From Xylophilus sp. (GTDB lineage: Bacteria > Pseudomonadota > Gammaproteobacteria > Burkholderiales > Burkholderiaceae_C), in the NCBI GenBank assembly GCA_009914555.1, contig WNDY01000019.1:1-64000 (forward strand): a DNA stretch of 64,000 nt, in the 5' to 3' direction. A program made the translations under genes and the position numbers. Positions 29,783 through 40,710 of the stretch are shown one piece after another (positions within the stretch are counted from its first letter, which is position 1; every line of letters begins with the position of its first letter). The notes below the pieces were generated by a model. That model did not search any database, was not told where the DNA came from, and worked only from the letters and a program-made list of their open reading frames with translations.

Positions 29783-30985
29783 CTACCAGTTGACCTCGCG
29801 CTCCGGCGTCGCGCCGATACGGTGGATCGACAGGTCGGCGCCGTCGAACTCCTCCTCCTGCGACAGCCGCAGGCCGAGCACCGCCCGCAGCGTGCCGTAG
29901 ACCGCGAAGCCGCCAGCCAGCGCCCAGGCCACGCCGAGCAGCGTGCCGGCCAGCTGCGACCAGAAGCTCACGCCGCCGATGCCGCCAAGCGCCTGCTGGC
30001 CGAAGATGCCGGCCGCGATGCCGCCCCAGGCGCCGCACAGGCCGTGCAGCGGCCACACGCCGAGCACGTCGTCGATCTTCCAGCGATTCTGCGTCAGCGT
30101 GAACATCTGCACGAAGACGACCGCGGCGATCGCACCCACGATCAGCGCGGCCAGCGGATGCATCAGGTCCGAGCCCGCGCAGACGGCCACCAGCCCGGCG
30201 AGCGGGCCGTTGTGCACGAAGCCCGGGTCGTTGCGGCCCAGCGCCAGCGCGGCCAGCGTGCCGCCGGCCATGACCATCAGCGAATTGACGGCGACCAGGC
30301 CCGAGAGCTTGTCGAGCGTCTGCGCGCTCATCACGTTGAAGCCGAACCAGCCGACGATCAGGATCCAGGCGCCGAGCGCGAGAAACGGGATGTTCGACGG
30401 CGGATGGGCCGACACCGCGCCGTCCTTGCGGTAGCGGTTGCGCCGCGCGCCCAGCAGCAGCACGGCCGGCAACGCCAGCCAGCCGCCCATCGCGTGCACC
30501 ACGACGGAGCCGGCGAAGTCGTGGAACTCCGCCCCGGTCCAGCGCAGCAGCGCCGCCTGCACGCCCAGCCGCTGGTTCCAGGCCACGCCTTCGAACGCCG
30601 GATAGATGAGCCCGACGATCACCGCCGTGGCGATCAGCTGCGGCCCGAAGCGGGCCCGCTCGGCGATGCCGCCCGAGATGATCGCAGGAATCGCCGCGGC
30701 GAAGGTCAGCAGGAAGAAGCACTTCACCAGCCCGTAGCCGTGGAACCGCGCCAGCTCGTTCGCGCCGGCCAGAAAGTGCGCGCTGTAGGCCACGCCGTAG
30801 CCGACCAGGAAATAGACCACGGTCGACACCGACAGGTCGGCCAGGATCTTGACCAGCGCATTGACCTGGTTCTTCTTGCGCACCGTGCCGAGTTCGAGAA
30901 AGGCGAAGCCCGCATGCATTGCCAGCACCAGAATGCCGCCGAGAAGGATGAACAGCGCATCTGCGCCCTGTTTGAGTGCGTCCAT
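29783..30985 (-). CDS. amtB: Ammonium transporter, Amt family
   Basis: A 400-residue channel for ammonium with about 11 membrane segments. The typical early motif GGILVLAMHAGFAFLELGTVR is present, as are the conserved histidines of the twin-His pore (FAGSVVVHAMGGWLAL and WPLHGLCGAWGGIAAG). DFAGSVVVH and GRNDPGFVHNGPLAGLV match the family. It begins at MDALKQGADALF (ATG 30985). The in-frame 55 residues upstream are antisense-like. No glnK gene follows, although the usual partner of AmtB is a P-II protein. It is divergent from cls. Confidence 0.94.
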   Translation of the reverse strand: MDALKQGADALFILLGGILVLAMHAGFAFLELGTVRKKNQVNALVKILADLSVSTVVYFLVGYGVAYSAHFLAGANELARFHGYGLVKCFFLLTFAAAIPAIISGGIAERARFGPQLIATAVIVGLIYPAFEGVAWNQRLGVQAALLRWTGAEFHDFAGSVVVHAMGGWLALPAVLLLGARRNRYRKDGAVSAHPPSNIPFLALGAWILIVGWFGFNVMSAQTLDKLSGLVAVNSLMVMAGGTLAALALGRNDPGFVHNGPLAGLVAVCAGSDLMHPLAALIVGAIAAVVFVQMFTLTQNRWKIDDVLGVWPLHGLCGAWGGIAAGIFGQQALGGIGGVSFWSQLAGTLLGVAWALAGGFAVYGTLRAVLGLRLSQEEEFDGADLSIHRIGATPEREVNW

Positions 30986-31172
30986 GGAAGGAAGAAGGAG
31001 GTGGTTGTGCCCGGTCTTGGTGCGGCGCACACGGCGCGTACGCTGCGCACCAGGTGCAAGCAAAAAGCAAGCCGGTGCGGTGCATGCGTGCACCGGATTG
31101 CCGCAGCGATGCCTGCCACCGGTGCCGAACGTCTTCTCACGCTGCGGCAACCCGACCGTGGATACTCGGGGC
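30986..31172. other. Intergenic region between amtB and cls, no feature called
   Basis: 187 bp between divergent genes. I looked for a sigma-54 site upstream of amtB; the best match on the minus strand has GG and GC one base too far apart, so none is called. A direct-repeat-like stretch with GCAAGC appears near 31060-31070. Confidence 0.4.
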
Positions 31173-32552
31173 GTGTACCACGCCTACCTGTCCTGGCTGC
31201 CCTCGGTTTCCCAGCACCTGCTGTTCAGCGTGGGCGCCGTGCTGGTCTACGTGCTCACCACGCGGGCGCGGCGCGAGCAGCGCGCGCCGTCCGCGGCCAT
31301 CGCCTGGGTCATGGGCCTGGCGCTGGTGCCCTACCTCATGCTGCCGATGTACCTGGTGTTCGGCCAGCGCAAGCTGCGGCCGGCCGGCCGGCTGCATTCG
31401 GCGGCCCAGGCCACGGTACTACCGCCCAGCCACTGGGCGATGGAACTGGTCGAGAGCTTCGGCCTGCCGCCGGCCTTCGCCTGCAGCGTGCGGCTGCACG
31501 AGAACGGCAGCGAGGCCCGCTCCGCCCTCTGGGAGACGATCGACCGCGCGCGCGAGCGGCTGCTGGTGTGCTCCTTCATCATCGGCTGCGACGAACTGGG
31601 CCGCGAACTGGTGCAGCGCCTGGCCGCCCGCGCGCGCCAGGGCGTGCAGGTGCGGGTGATGCTCGACGGCTTCGGCGCCCTGCAGGTGCCACGCAGCCAC
31701 TTCGACGTACTGCATGGCGCGGGCGGCCACATCACCGTCTTCCGCCCGCTGTTCCGGCTGCGCGGCGATGGCCCGCGCAACCTGCGCAACCACCGCAAGT
31801 TCGTGATCGCCGACGACTGCTGGCTCTGGAGCGGCGGGCGCAACCTCGCGGCCGAATACTTCCTCGGCCGCCCGCAGCAGGCGGCGTGGATCGACCTGTC
31901 GTTCGACCTGCATGGCGGCGTGGCCGCGGCGGCGGCCCACCAGTTCGAGCAGGACTGGGCCAGCGCGCGCCGCGTGAGCCCGCGGCCGGTCGCGCTGCCG
32001 GCCGAGGCGCCGCACGGCGCGCTGGCGCAGTTCCTGCCGAGCGGGCCGGACCAGGTCGAGGACACGGCCAACGCGCTGCTGATCGACGCGGCCTTCCGCG
32101 CGCGCCGGCGCATCCTGGCCGTCACGCCCTACTTCATCCCCGACAACGGCCTGCGCGACGCGCTGCGGCTGGCCGCGCGGCGCGGCGTGGAGATCACCAT
32201 CCTGATGCCGCTGCGCTCCAACCACCGGCTGGCCGACTTCGTGCGCGCCCGCGCGATGCGCGACCTCGCGCGCGCCGGCGTGCGCTTTCGCCTGCTGCCG
32301 GTGATGGTCCACGCGAAAGCCGTGGTGGTGGACGACACGCTCGCCCTGTGCGGATCGATCAACCTCGACGCGCGCAGCCTGCTGCTCAACCACGAGGCCT
32401 CGGTCATGTTCTACGGCGAGCACGAGATCGCCTGGCTCGCCGGCTGGATCGAGCGCACGGCCGCGCCCGGCCACGACTACGTGCCCGACGATCCGGGCAT
32501 GGCCCGCGACTTGGCCGAGGGGCTGCTGCTGACGGTGGCGTTCCAGCTGTGA
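31173..32552 (+). CDS. cls: Cardiolipin synthase (phospholipase D family)
   Basis: A 459-residue membrane phospholipid synthase. Two N-terminal membrane segments (HLLFSVGAVLVYVLTT and AIAWVMGLALVPYLMLPMYLV) are followed by the two HKD motifs: HRKFVIADDCWLWSGGRN (about residue 205) and HAKAVVVDDTLALCGSINLD (about residue 380). These catalyse the transfer between two phosphatidyl groups. SRSLLLNHEASV-type sequence near the C-terminus also fits. The start is uncertain: GTG 31173 is used; a second GTG at 31158 is in frame. It is divergent from amtB. Confidence 0.85.
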   Translation: MYHAYLSWLPSVSQHLLFSVGAVLVYVLTTRARREQRAPSAAIAWVMGLALVPYLMLPMYLVFGQRKLRPAGRLHSAAQATVLPPSHWAMELVESFGLPPAFACSVRLHENGSEARSALWETIDRARERLLVCSFIIGCDELGRELVQRLAARARQGVQVRVMLDGFGALQVPRSHFDVLHGAGGHITVFRPLFRLRGDGPRNLRNHRKFVIADDCWLWSGGRNLAAEYFLGRPQQAAWIDLSFDLHGGVAAAAAHQFEQDWASARRVSPRPVALPAEAPHGALAQFLPSGPDQVEDTANALLIDAAFRARRRILAVTPYFIPDNGLRDALRLAARRGVEITILMPLRSNHRLADFVRARAMRDLARAGVRFRLLPVMVHAKAVVVDDTLALCGSINLDARSLLLNHEASVMFYGEHEIAWLAGWIERTAAPGHDYVPDDPGMARDLAEGLLLTVAFQL

Positions 32553-32564
32553 ACGCCATCCGTG

Positions 32565-32753
32565 TCAGTCCGGGATCACCGCCCCGACCACCGCTCCGGC
32601 CGCCTTGGCCGTGGTCTTGACCGCGACGGCGCCGACCGTCACGGCCGCATCGGCCACGGCGACGACCGCGCAGCCGGTGCACAGCAGGGCGGCGCCGGCG
32701 AGGGCCGCGGCCAGGCGGGCGGCACGCAGCCAGTGAAGAGCATGAGAGGTCAT
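32565..32753 (-). CDS. Small lipoprotein (NF038104-like)
   Basis: A 62-residue lipoprotein. A signal peptide ends in the lipobox LLCTGC, with the lipidated Cys at about residue 28. The mature part is a short hydrophobic Ala/Val stretch (AVVAVADAAVTVGAVAVKTTAKAAGAVVGAVIPD). This layout is like the NF038104 family of tiny outer-membrane-associated lipoproteins of unknown role. The start ATG 32753 follows the recurrent AGGGGTATAT element by about 12 nt. It lies between cls and the minus-strand deaminase gene. Confidence 0.75.
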   Translation of the reverse strand: MTSHALHWLRAARLAAALAGAALLCTGCAVVAVADAAVTVGAVAVKTTAKAAGAVVGAVIPD

Positions 32754-32765
32754 GAAGCCTTCTGC

Positions 32766-32775
32766 AGGGGTATAT
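32766..32775. repeat. Recurrent G-rich/TATA boundary motif
   Basis: AGGGGTATAT, 13 nt upstream of the lipoprotein start and between two minus-strand genes. Confidence 0.4.
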
Positions 32776-32825
32776 GCCGGGTGCTTTTGTCTTTCGCGCG
32801 CTGGAGGACGGCTGGGTCGGGGGTA

Positions 32826-33293
32826 TCAGCGGCCGTGCGCATGCGCCGGGTTGTTCTCGGGCAGCGCCAGATACGGTGCCAGGTCGCGCCGCGCCTCGTC
32901 GGCCAGCAGGCCGACGGTCACCTCCGCGCCGCCCTCCTCCAGGATGCGGATGCCGGCGCCGTCGTTGCGGGCGTCCGGGTCGAGCAGCGCGACGACCACG
33001 CGCCGCACGCCGCGCGCCAGCAGCGTGCGCGCGCACGAGGGCGTGCGACCGTGGAAGGCGCACGGCTCCAGCGTGACATAGGCGGTCACGCCGGCCAGGT
33101 CGCCCTCGGCGCGGGACAGCGCCAGCGCCTCGGCATGCGGGCTGCCCGGCGGCTGGGTGTGGCCGGTGGCGATCACCGCGCCATCGCGCACCAGTACACA
33201 GCCCACGGGTGGATTGGGCAGGCAGGCCGGCAGGGCCCGGCGGCCTTCGGCCAGGGCCTGGCGCATGAAGTCTTCGTCGCAGGGGCGGGGCAT
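32826..33293 (-). CDS. RibD-type deaminase domain protein (single domain)
   Basis: A 155-residue cytidine-deaminase-fold enzyme. The catalytic Glu is in HAEALAL and the zinc ligands in EPCAFHGRTPSC, and PNPPVGCVLVRDGAVIATGHTQPPGSPHAE matches the pyrimidine deaminase half of RibD. The reductase half is absent: full RibD is about 370 residues. It may therefore be a free deaminase of the riboflavin pathway or a related purine/pyrimidine deaminase. ATG 33293 starts it. The upstream gene on the other strand is an HTH regulator. The reason for the missing half is not known. Confidence 0.75.
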   Translation of the reverse strand: MPRPCDEDFMRQALAEGRRALPACLPNPPVGCVLVRDGAVIATGHTQPPGSPHAEALALSRAEGDLAGVTAYVTLEPCAFHGRTPSCARTLLARGVRRVVVALLDPDARNDGAGIRILEEGGAEVTVGLLADEARRDLAPYLALPENNPAHAHGR

Positions 33294-33447
33294 CGCAATG
33301 GGCGCAGAGGGAGGAAAGCGGCGGTCGAACACCGGCCGGGACGGCGATGATAGTCTCTCGGCGCGGCCATCGAGCCCGTGGCGCCGGACGTTCCGCGCTA
33401 TAGTGCCCGGCAGTTTTTTGCCGAGACGCCGGCCAGGAGGCCATCCC

Positions 33448-33801
33448 GTGAGCACCAAGGACAATGCAGCCGCCCACCAGCTTTTCTCGCTGCTGGAAAG
33501 CCGCTATGCCCTGCGCGCGCTCTGGGCGCTGCGCGACGGCCATGCGCAGACCTTCCGCCTGCTGCAGGACAGCGTGGGCGGCGTGACGCCCAACACGCTC
33601 AACACCCGCATCAAGGAACTGCGCGAGGCTGGCCTCGTCCGGCACGGCAGCGACGGCTATGCGCTCACGCCGACGGGCGCCGACCTGCTGCGGCGGCTGG
33701 CCGACGTGCAGGCGTTCGCGGCGCGCTGGGCGGCGTCGCGTCCGGCCGCCGCACCGCAGGATTCTTTCCACCACCACAAGGACCCCCCTTCATGGCACTG
33801 A
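33448..33801 (+). CDS. HxlR-like winged-helix regulator
   Basis: A 117-residue DNA-binding protein. The core LLESRYALRALWALRDGHAQTFRLLQDSVGGVTPNTLNTRIKELREAGLVRHGSDGYALTPTGADL matches a short winged helix-turn-helix with the recognition helix at TPNTLNTRIKEL. It starts at GTG 33448, with AGGAGG 7 nt upstream. A TATAGT at 33399-33404 may be its -10. Its 3' end overlaps the FKBP gene by 10 nt, so the two are cotranscribed. It lacks the N-terminal Cys of typical HxlR regulators. The effector is unknown. Confidence 0.8.
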   Translation: MSTKDNAAAHQLFSLLESRYALRALWALRDGHAQTFRLLQDSVGGVTPNTLNTRIKELREAGLVRHGSDGYALTPTGADLLRRLADVQAFAARWAASRPAAAPQDSFHHHKDPPSWH

Positions 33802-34151
33802 CCACCACCGCTTCGGGCCTGCAGTACGAGGACACCACCGTCGGCGAGGGCGCCGAGGCCCGCGCCGGCCAGCATGTCACCGTGCACTACACCGGCTGGC
33901 TCTACAACGACGGCGTGCAGGGCGCCAAGTTCGATTCGAGCAAGGACCGCAACGACCCCTTCCAGTTCGGCCTGGGCGCCGGCCAGGTCATCAAGGGCTG
34001 GGACGAGGGCGTGCAGGGCCTGCGCGTGGGCGGCAGGCGCACGCTGATCATTCCGGCAGCGCTGGGCTACGGCGCGCGCGGCGCGGGCGGCGTGATTCCG
34101 CCGAACGCCACGCTGAAGTTCGATGTCGAGCTGCTGGGCGTCGAAGGCTGA
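33792..34151 (+). CDS. FKBP-type peptidyl-prolyl isomerase
   Basis: A 119-residue single FKBP domain (GLQYEDTTVGEGAEARAGQHVTVHYTGWL, DSSKDRNDPFQFGLGAGQVIKGWDEGVQGLRVGGRRTLIIPAALGYGARGAGGVIPPNATLKFDVELL). All usual binding residues, including the aromatic Trp of IKGWDEG and the Tyr of LGYG, are visible. There is no signal peptide, so it is probably cytoplasmic. It overlaps the upstream regulator by 10 nt. Confidence 0.93.
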   Translation: MALTTTASGLQYEDTTVGEGAEARAGQHVTVHYTGWLYNDGVQGAKFDSSKDRNDPFQFGLGAGQVIKGWDEGVQGLRVGGRRTLIIPAALGYGARGAGGVIPPNATLKFDVELLGVEG

Positions 34152-34160
34152 CCCGCGCCG

Positions 34161-34643
34161 CTATCCGTTGAGCGCGCGGTCGAACGCCGCGAATTTCTCC
34201 TCGCCCACGGCCTCGCGGATGCGTGGCGCCAGGGCCGCGAGCTCGGCATAGCTCCGCGCGGACTCGACCGCCAGGCTCAGGCGGAAGCCCAGCAGGCCCA
34301 GCTGGCCGGCGAATTTGATCGCGACGTAGTACGCATCCAGGTAGCGCTGCTGCTGCGAGCGGACGCCCGGGGCGGGCGGCGCGCCGGCGTCCCCGTCCGG
34401 CCCGCCGGCCGGCGCGTCGTCGACGTCGTGGCGGCCTGCGTCGGGTGCGGCGGCGGCCTCGGCCAGCAGGCCCCGTCCGCAGAGCGAAGCGACATCCTCC
34501 GCGCTGCTGCCGGTGGCCGCGACCACGTCGGCCGTGGAACGCTTGCCGTCGAACAGGATGAAGGCCGGCCGAAGCCGCACCGCGATCGGCCCCTGGCGCT
34601 CCTTGAAGGCCTGCTGCCCGGCAGGCGTCTTGATCAATGGCAT
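34161..34643 (-). CDS. Small protein of unknown function
   Basis: A 160-residue protein. The first 60 residues (MPLIKTPAGQQAFKERQGPI, then LRPAFILFDGKRSTADVVAATGSS) look like a compact folded domain resembling a DNA-binding or regulatory region. A Gly/Pro/Ala-rich linker follows (about 75-100). The C-terminus is helical (YVAIKFAGQLGLLGFRLSLAVESARSYAELAALAPRIREAVG). I do not recognise the family. It is convergent with the FKBP gene and lies downstream of the symporter pair in the same direction, with a recurrent TATACCCC element between. Confidence 0.65.
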   Translation of the reverse strand: MPLIKTPAGQQAFKERQGPIAVRLRPAFILFDGKRSTADVVAATGSSAEDVASLCGRGLLAEAAAAPDAGRHDVDDAPAGGPDGDAGAPPAPGVRSQQQRYLDAYYVAIKFAGQLGLLGFRLSLAVESARSYAELAALAPRIREAVGEEKFAAFDRALNG

Positions 34644-34747
34644 CGTGCTCCCGGACGCGGCTTGCATGCCGCGGGGCGCAAGCTTGGCACGAAGGCCGGC
34701 CGGCCTGCATCAGGGTTTGCGCGCGAACCCTGCTGTACCAAGCCCTT

Positions 34748-34809
34748 CATACCCCTGCCTGTTCCCTCCCATCATCCCCATGAACTGAGTGCTGGGACAA
34801 TATACCCCC
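34748..34809. repeat. Recurrent G-rich/TATA boundary motif, two copies
   Basis: CATACCCCT at 34748-34756 and ATATACCCCC at 34800-34809, both in the stretch between the small gene of unknown function and the sodium-solute symporter stop codon (34820). The second lies 10 nt beyond that stop. Confidence 0.45.
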
Positions 34810-34819
34810 TGACAGACCC

Positions 34820-36904
34820 TCAGATGCCGTCGTGCGGCTGAAAGCTGGGCCGCCCCGGCTGCGTCAGCAGGCTGGCCAGCCAGATCGCGGCGAAGCCCGC
34901 CGGCACGCCGAACACGCCGGCCGAGATCGGCTCGATGCCCAACCACAGCTCCCCGCGCCCGGCCAGCCCGAAGGCGGCCCGCACGCCCGGCGCATGGGCC
35001 AGCATGTACCAGACGGCCACGCCCAGGCCCGCGAGCATGCCGGCGACGGCGCCCTGGCGCGTGGCGCGGCGCCAGAAGATGCCGGCCACCATGGCCGGCA
35101 CCAGCGCCGAGGCCGCCAGCGAGAACGAGGCCGACACCAGCGGCAGGATGTCCGACGGCTTGAGCGCCGCGACGAAGGCCGCGAGCATGGCGACGGCCAG
35201 CAGCGCGAACTTCGACAGGATCACCCGCTGCTCGGGGCTGGCCCGGCGGCCCGACTCCTGGAAGTAGATGTCGCGCACGATGGCGTTGCTGATGGTCAGC
35301 AGCAGCCCGTCGGCCGTCGACAGCGCCGCGGCCAGGCCGCCGGCGGCCACGAGCCCCGAGACGACGTAAGGCAGCCCGCCCAGCTCCGGCGTGGCCAGCA
35401 TGATGATGTCGGCGCCCAGCCGCAGCTCGCCGAACTGGAGGATGCCGTCGCCGTTGACGTCGGCCACCGACAGCAGCGAGGCATCGACCTTGGCCCACTG
35501 CGCCATCCAGGTGGGCAGCGCGTCGAAGCGGCTGCCCACGAGGTGGTTCATCACCTCGTACTTCACCAGCACCGCGAGCGCCGGCGCGCTCAGGTAGAGC
35601 AGCGCGATGAAGAACAGCGACCAGGCCACCGACGAGCGCGCCTCGCCCACCGAGGGCGAGGTGTAGTAGCGCGTGAGCAGGTGCGGCAGGCCGGCGGTGC
35701 CGACCATGAGGCAGAACATCAGCGCGAGAAAGTTGGCGCGCGCGTCGTGGAAGGCGCGCTGCTCCTCGGGCGAGCCGTGCGGGTCGCCCGCATAGGCCTT
35801 GCTCTGCCGCGGCAGGCCGCCCAGCGGCTGGGCGCGGGCGCGGTTCTCGGCCATGGCGCGGCTCCAGAGGGCGCGGGCCGCACCGGCGTCGCGCGGCAGG
35901 TTGGTCAGCTCGCGGTTGGCCGCGACGATGAGGGTGACGTCGGCATTGGCGAGGCGCAGCTGGCGCAGCTTCTCCTGCGCGAGCTGGCGGTCGCGCGCCA
36001 GCGCGGCATCGACGTCCTTGAGCCGCTCCTCGAAGGCGCGGGCGCGGCGGGCGTATTCGGCGATCACGGCCTGCTCGGCCGGGTCGGCGATCAGCCTCTC
36101 CTCCAGCTCGGCGATCTTGCCGAGCTGCTCGCCGTAGACCACGATGGCCACCGGGTTGCCGAGCTGCTTGTAGGCCAGCCACGACACCGGGATCAGGAAG
36201 GCCAACAGCAGCATGATGTACTGCGCCACCTGGGTCCAGGTGATGGCCTTCATGCCGCCGAGGAAGGAGCACAGCAGCACGCCGCCCAGCCCGAGCATGA
36301 TGCCGATCTCGAACTGCACGCCGGTCAGCCGCGAGGCGATCAGCCCCACGCCGTAGATCTGCGCGACCACGTAGGTGAACGAGCAGGCCACCGCCGACAG
36401 CGCCGCGATCACCCGCGGCCAGCGCTCGCCGAAGCGCACGTGGAAGAAGTCCGGCACGGTGTAGAGCTCCATCGCCCGCAGGTGCGGCGCGATCAGCAGC
36501 GCGACGAGGCAGAAGCCGCCCGTCCAGCCGAGCAGGTAGGCCAGCCCCCCGGGCTGCCCCGGCGTGCCCGAGAAGCCCTGGAGGTAGAGCGCTCCGGCCA
36601 TGCTGATGAACGAGGCCGCGCTCATCCAGTCGGCCGCAGCGGCCATGCCGTTGTACATCGGCGGGATGCGCCGGCCGGCGACGTAGTACTCCTCCGGGTC
36701 GGTGGTGCGGCCCCAGATGCCGATGCCGGCATAGATCATCACCGTGACGAACAGGAAGATCGGCCCGATCCAGTGCCGCGCGAGGCCCTGCTGCTCGGCC
36801 CAGGCCATCGCCAGCAGGAAAGCGACCACGCCCGCCGTGTAGAGCGCGGCGATGCGGTGCAGCCGCCGCTGGTAGGCGCGCGCGGCGCCCTGCTCCTCAG
36901 CCAT
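34820..36904 (-). CDS. Sodium:solute symporter (VC_2705-like, acetate/other carboxylate type)
   Basis: A 694-residue inner-membrane sodium symporter with about 13 membrane segments. The conserved start region reads VTVMIYAGIGIWGR and EEYYVAGRRIPPMYNGMAAAADWMSAASFISMAGALY. Later ALSTADGLLLTISNAIVRD is typical of the acetate/proline symporter superfamily. It contains a long helical insertion (about 240-345: LGKIAELEERL, ERLKDVDAALARDRQLAQEKLRQL) and an EF-hand-like loop DVNGDGILQFGE (about 480). The DUF4212 gene upstream overlaps by 8 nt, the usual arrangement for this transporter type. Confidence 0.88.
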   Translation of the reverse strand: MAEEQGAARAYQRRLHRIAALYTAGVVAFLLAMAWAEQQGLARHWIGPIFLFVTVMIYAGIGIWGRTTDPEEYYVAGRRIPPMYNGMAAAADWMSAASFISMAGALYLQGFSGTPGQPGGLAYLLGWTGGFCLVALLIAPHLRAMELYTVPDFFHVRFGERWPRVIAALSAVACSFTYVVAQIYGVGLIASRLTGVQFEIGIMLGLGGVLLCSFLGGMKAITWTQVAQYIMLLLAFLIPVSWLAYKQLGNPVAIVVYGEQLGKIAELEERLIADPAEQAVIAEYARRARAFEERLKDVDAALARDRQLAQEKLRQLRLANADVTLIVAANRELTNLPRDAGAARALWSRAMAENRARAQPLGGLPRQSKAYAGDPHGSPEEQRAFHDARANFLALMFCLMVGTAGLPHLLTRYYTSPSVGEARSSVAWSLFFIALLYLSAPALAVLVKYEVMNHLVGSRFDALPTWMAQWAKVDASLLSVADVNGDGILQFGELRLGADIIMLATPELGGLPYVVSGLVAAGGLAAALSTADGLLLTISNAIVRDIYFQESGRRASPEQRVILSKFALLAVAMLAAFVAALKPSDILPLVSASFSLAASALVPAMVAGIFWRRATRQGAVAGMLAGLGVAVWYMLAHAPGVRAAFGLAGRGELWLGIEPISAGVFGVPAGFAAIWLASLLTQPGRPSFQPHDGI

Positions 36905-37181
36905 TGCGGCTCGATTCGGCCGAAGCGGCAGCAGCGTCATCCTGCCGCGCGAAGCGGTTCATCGCCCAGGCATAGAGCACGACGATGCCGATGAAGACCA
37001 GCACGCAGCCCTGCGCCGCCAGCCAGTAGTTGACCGGCCAGCCGGCGACCATGAACTCGAGGTCGCGCGCGAAGAAGCAGACGCCGAACGAGAAGACGAC
37101 CCACACCGCCAGTAGCACCGCCTTGAGCTGGAGATGGCGGCTGTCGTGGGTGTCGGGGATGAAGGGGACCGGGCCGGACAT
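36897..37181 (-). CDS. DUF4212 membrane subunit of the symporter
   Basis: A 94-residue protein with two membrane segments (LLAVWVVFSFGVCFFARDL and YWLAAQGCVLVFIGIVVLYAW) joined by a short loop. In many proteobacteria this small protein precedes and cooperates with a VC_2705-like sodium symporter, and that is exactly its position here. Its stop overlaps the symporter ATG by 8 nt. It starts at ATG 37181. Confidence 0.85.
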   Translation of the reverse strand: MSGPVPFIPDTHDSRHLQLKAVLLAVWVVFSFGVCFFARDLEFMVAGWPVNYWLAAQGCVLVFIGIVVLYAWAMNRFARQDDAAAASAESSRNG

Positions 37182-37252
37182 GGTGGGCCGATCATCGCAC
37201 CGCGGCGCTGAACGCGTGCTCGGTAGTTTCCACGCGCGCAGCGCCCGACGAA

Positions 37253-37286
37253 CGAAGGCCGCGCCCTTCGCAGGGCACGGCCTTCG
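37253..37286. terminator. Stem-loop between the ppsA and symporter genes
   Basis: A long perfect-arm hairpin, CGAAGGCCG/CGGCCTTCG with a second inner arm GCCCT/AGGGC and loop TCGC. It lies 17 nt beyond the ppsA stop on the minus strand. It has no T tail, so it may act as an mRNA 3' stabiliser or as a weak terminator. Confidence 0.5.
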
Positions 37287-37303
37287 TGGGTCAGCGCGCA
37301 GGC

Positions 37304-39694
<2,391 letters not shown>

Positions 39695-39932
39695 GGGAAA
39701 GCTCCAGAAGTTGAAACCGCATCGGCTCCCCGGCCGGCGAAGGCGGGCGGGCGAGCGTGCTCCATGCGCAGCGCGGCGCTTTGGTCTTGTGCTTGGGGGC
39801 GGACGAGGCGCATGGAGGAAAGAGGGCGAGGGAAATTGGATTTCCGCCGGAAGGCTGGCCGCGATTGTAGAGGGAGCGGCCGGCGCGGCCCTGTCGGACA
39901 GCCGGCCGTGCGATGCCTGCGCGGCGCGCGGC

Positions 39933-40331
39933 CTACAGTACGTTGCGCACCCATGCCCCCGCTGCGCGGGCCAGGCGTTCGTCGTTCGTCCACAAGACGG
40001 CGCCATGGTGCTGTGCGCAGGCCAGGTGCAGCGCATCCGGCATCTTGAGCCCGAAGCGCGCGCGCAGCTGGGCGGCTGCAAGGAAAACGGGCTCGGGCAT
40101 GTCCAACGTCAGGAACCGCTCGAACCAGGCCGCGTAGCGGCTCTGCAATGCAACGTCGGCCCGCCGGCTCGGATCGATCAGGCATTCGCTCTTGACCAGC
40201 GGTGAAATGCCCAGCCGCACGTCGCCGGCCCGGGCCGCGGCCTCCAGGGCGGCGGCCGCCGCGGGTGCCCAGACGGGATGCTCCTCGGCCAGATAGATGA
40301 CCAGACAGGTGTCGAGGTAGATCAGTCCCAT
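39933..40331 (-). CDS. vapC: PIN-domain (VapC-type) toxin 3
   Basis: A 132-residue PIN ribonuclease. Acidic positions are in [33 protein letters not shown] and [13 protein letters not shown]. The start ATG 40331 overlaps the antitoxin gene by 10 nt. The 238 bp between its stop and the ppsA start hold no gene. It belongs to a different PIN group from the two toxins at 14 kb, judging by its shorter core and C-terminus. Confidence 0.85.
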   Translation of the reverse strand: MGLIYLDTCLVIYLAEEHPVWAPAAAAALEAAARAGDVRLGISPLVKSECLIDPSRRADVALQSRYAAWFERFLTLDMPEPVFLAAAQLRARFGLKMPDALHLACAQHHGAVLWTNDERLARAAGAWVRNVL

Positions 40332-40585
40332 GCGTCGCGCCCGGCCTGGACGGCGGCATCGATCTCTGCCGCGCGCCGCCGTCCGGCCTCAGGCAGCGGA
40401 TGCCCCGCCAGCCATCCGAGCACGCCTTCCACCCTGCCCGGCTCCGCCGCAGCCGGCTGAGACGCCACAGGGACCAGGCGCACCAGCGCCCTGCCCCGGT
40501 TGGCGATCACGACGTCCTCGCCCGCCTGTGCCGCCTTGATGACTTGCGACAGCCGGTTGCGGGCGTCCAGCACATTGATCTGCAT
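40322..40585 (-). CDS. PHD/YefM-like antitoxin
   Basis: An 87-residue antitoxin. The N-terminal MQINVLDARNRLSQVIKAAQAGEDVVIANRGRALVRLVPV is the usual PHD/YefM DNA-binding fold. A linker and charged C-terminus ([19 protein letters not shown]) follow. It starts at ATG 40585, with AGGAG 6 nt upstream. The operator-like repeat ATGGCTAG/CTAGCCAT lies just upstream. Confidence 0.85.
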   Translation of the reverse strand: MQINVLDARNRLSQVIKAAQAGEDVVIANRGRALVRLVPVASQPAAAEPGRVEGVLGWLAGHPLPEAGRRRAAEIDAAVQAGRDAWD

Positions 40586-40600
40586 CGCAGCTCCTTGAAA

Positions 40601-40635
40601 ATGGCTAGCTTCTTGGCAATTCTAGCCATATGGCT
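40601..40635. promoter_or_regulatory. Operator/promoter of the PHD/PIN toxin-antitoxin locus
   Basis: ATGGCTAG (40601-40608) and its inverse CTAGCCAT (40622-40629) flank a minus-strand -10 TAGAAT (40624-40619), with a 12-mer palindrome AGCCATATGGCT overlapping at 40624-40635. This is the layout expected for autorepression by the antitoxin. It also lies between divergent ppsR and the antitoxin. Confidence 0.6.
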
Positions 40636-40710
40636 GCGAACGCCCGGGACTGCAGGCCGGTGGTAAGGTCCGCCTTTCGCCCCACCCGTGCAATACACCG
40701 CGCCCGCTCC

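Noticed and set aside
30986..31172. Sigma-54 promoter for amtB
   Set aside because: The best match on the minus strand has the GG and GC elements one base too far apart, and no NtrC sites are clear.
34832..36994. Plus-strand open frame of about 720 codons
   Set aside because: It is antisense to the symporter and DUF4212 genes. Composition is typical for reversed high-GC codons (Gly, Arg, His, Ala).
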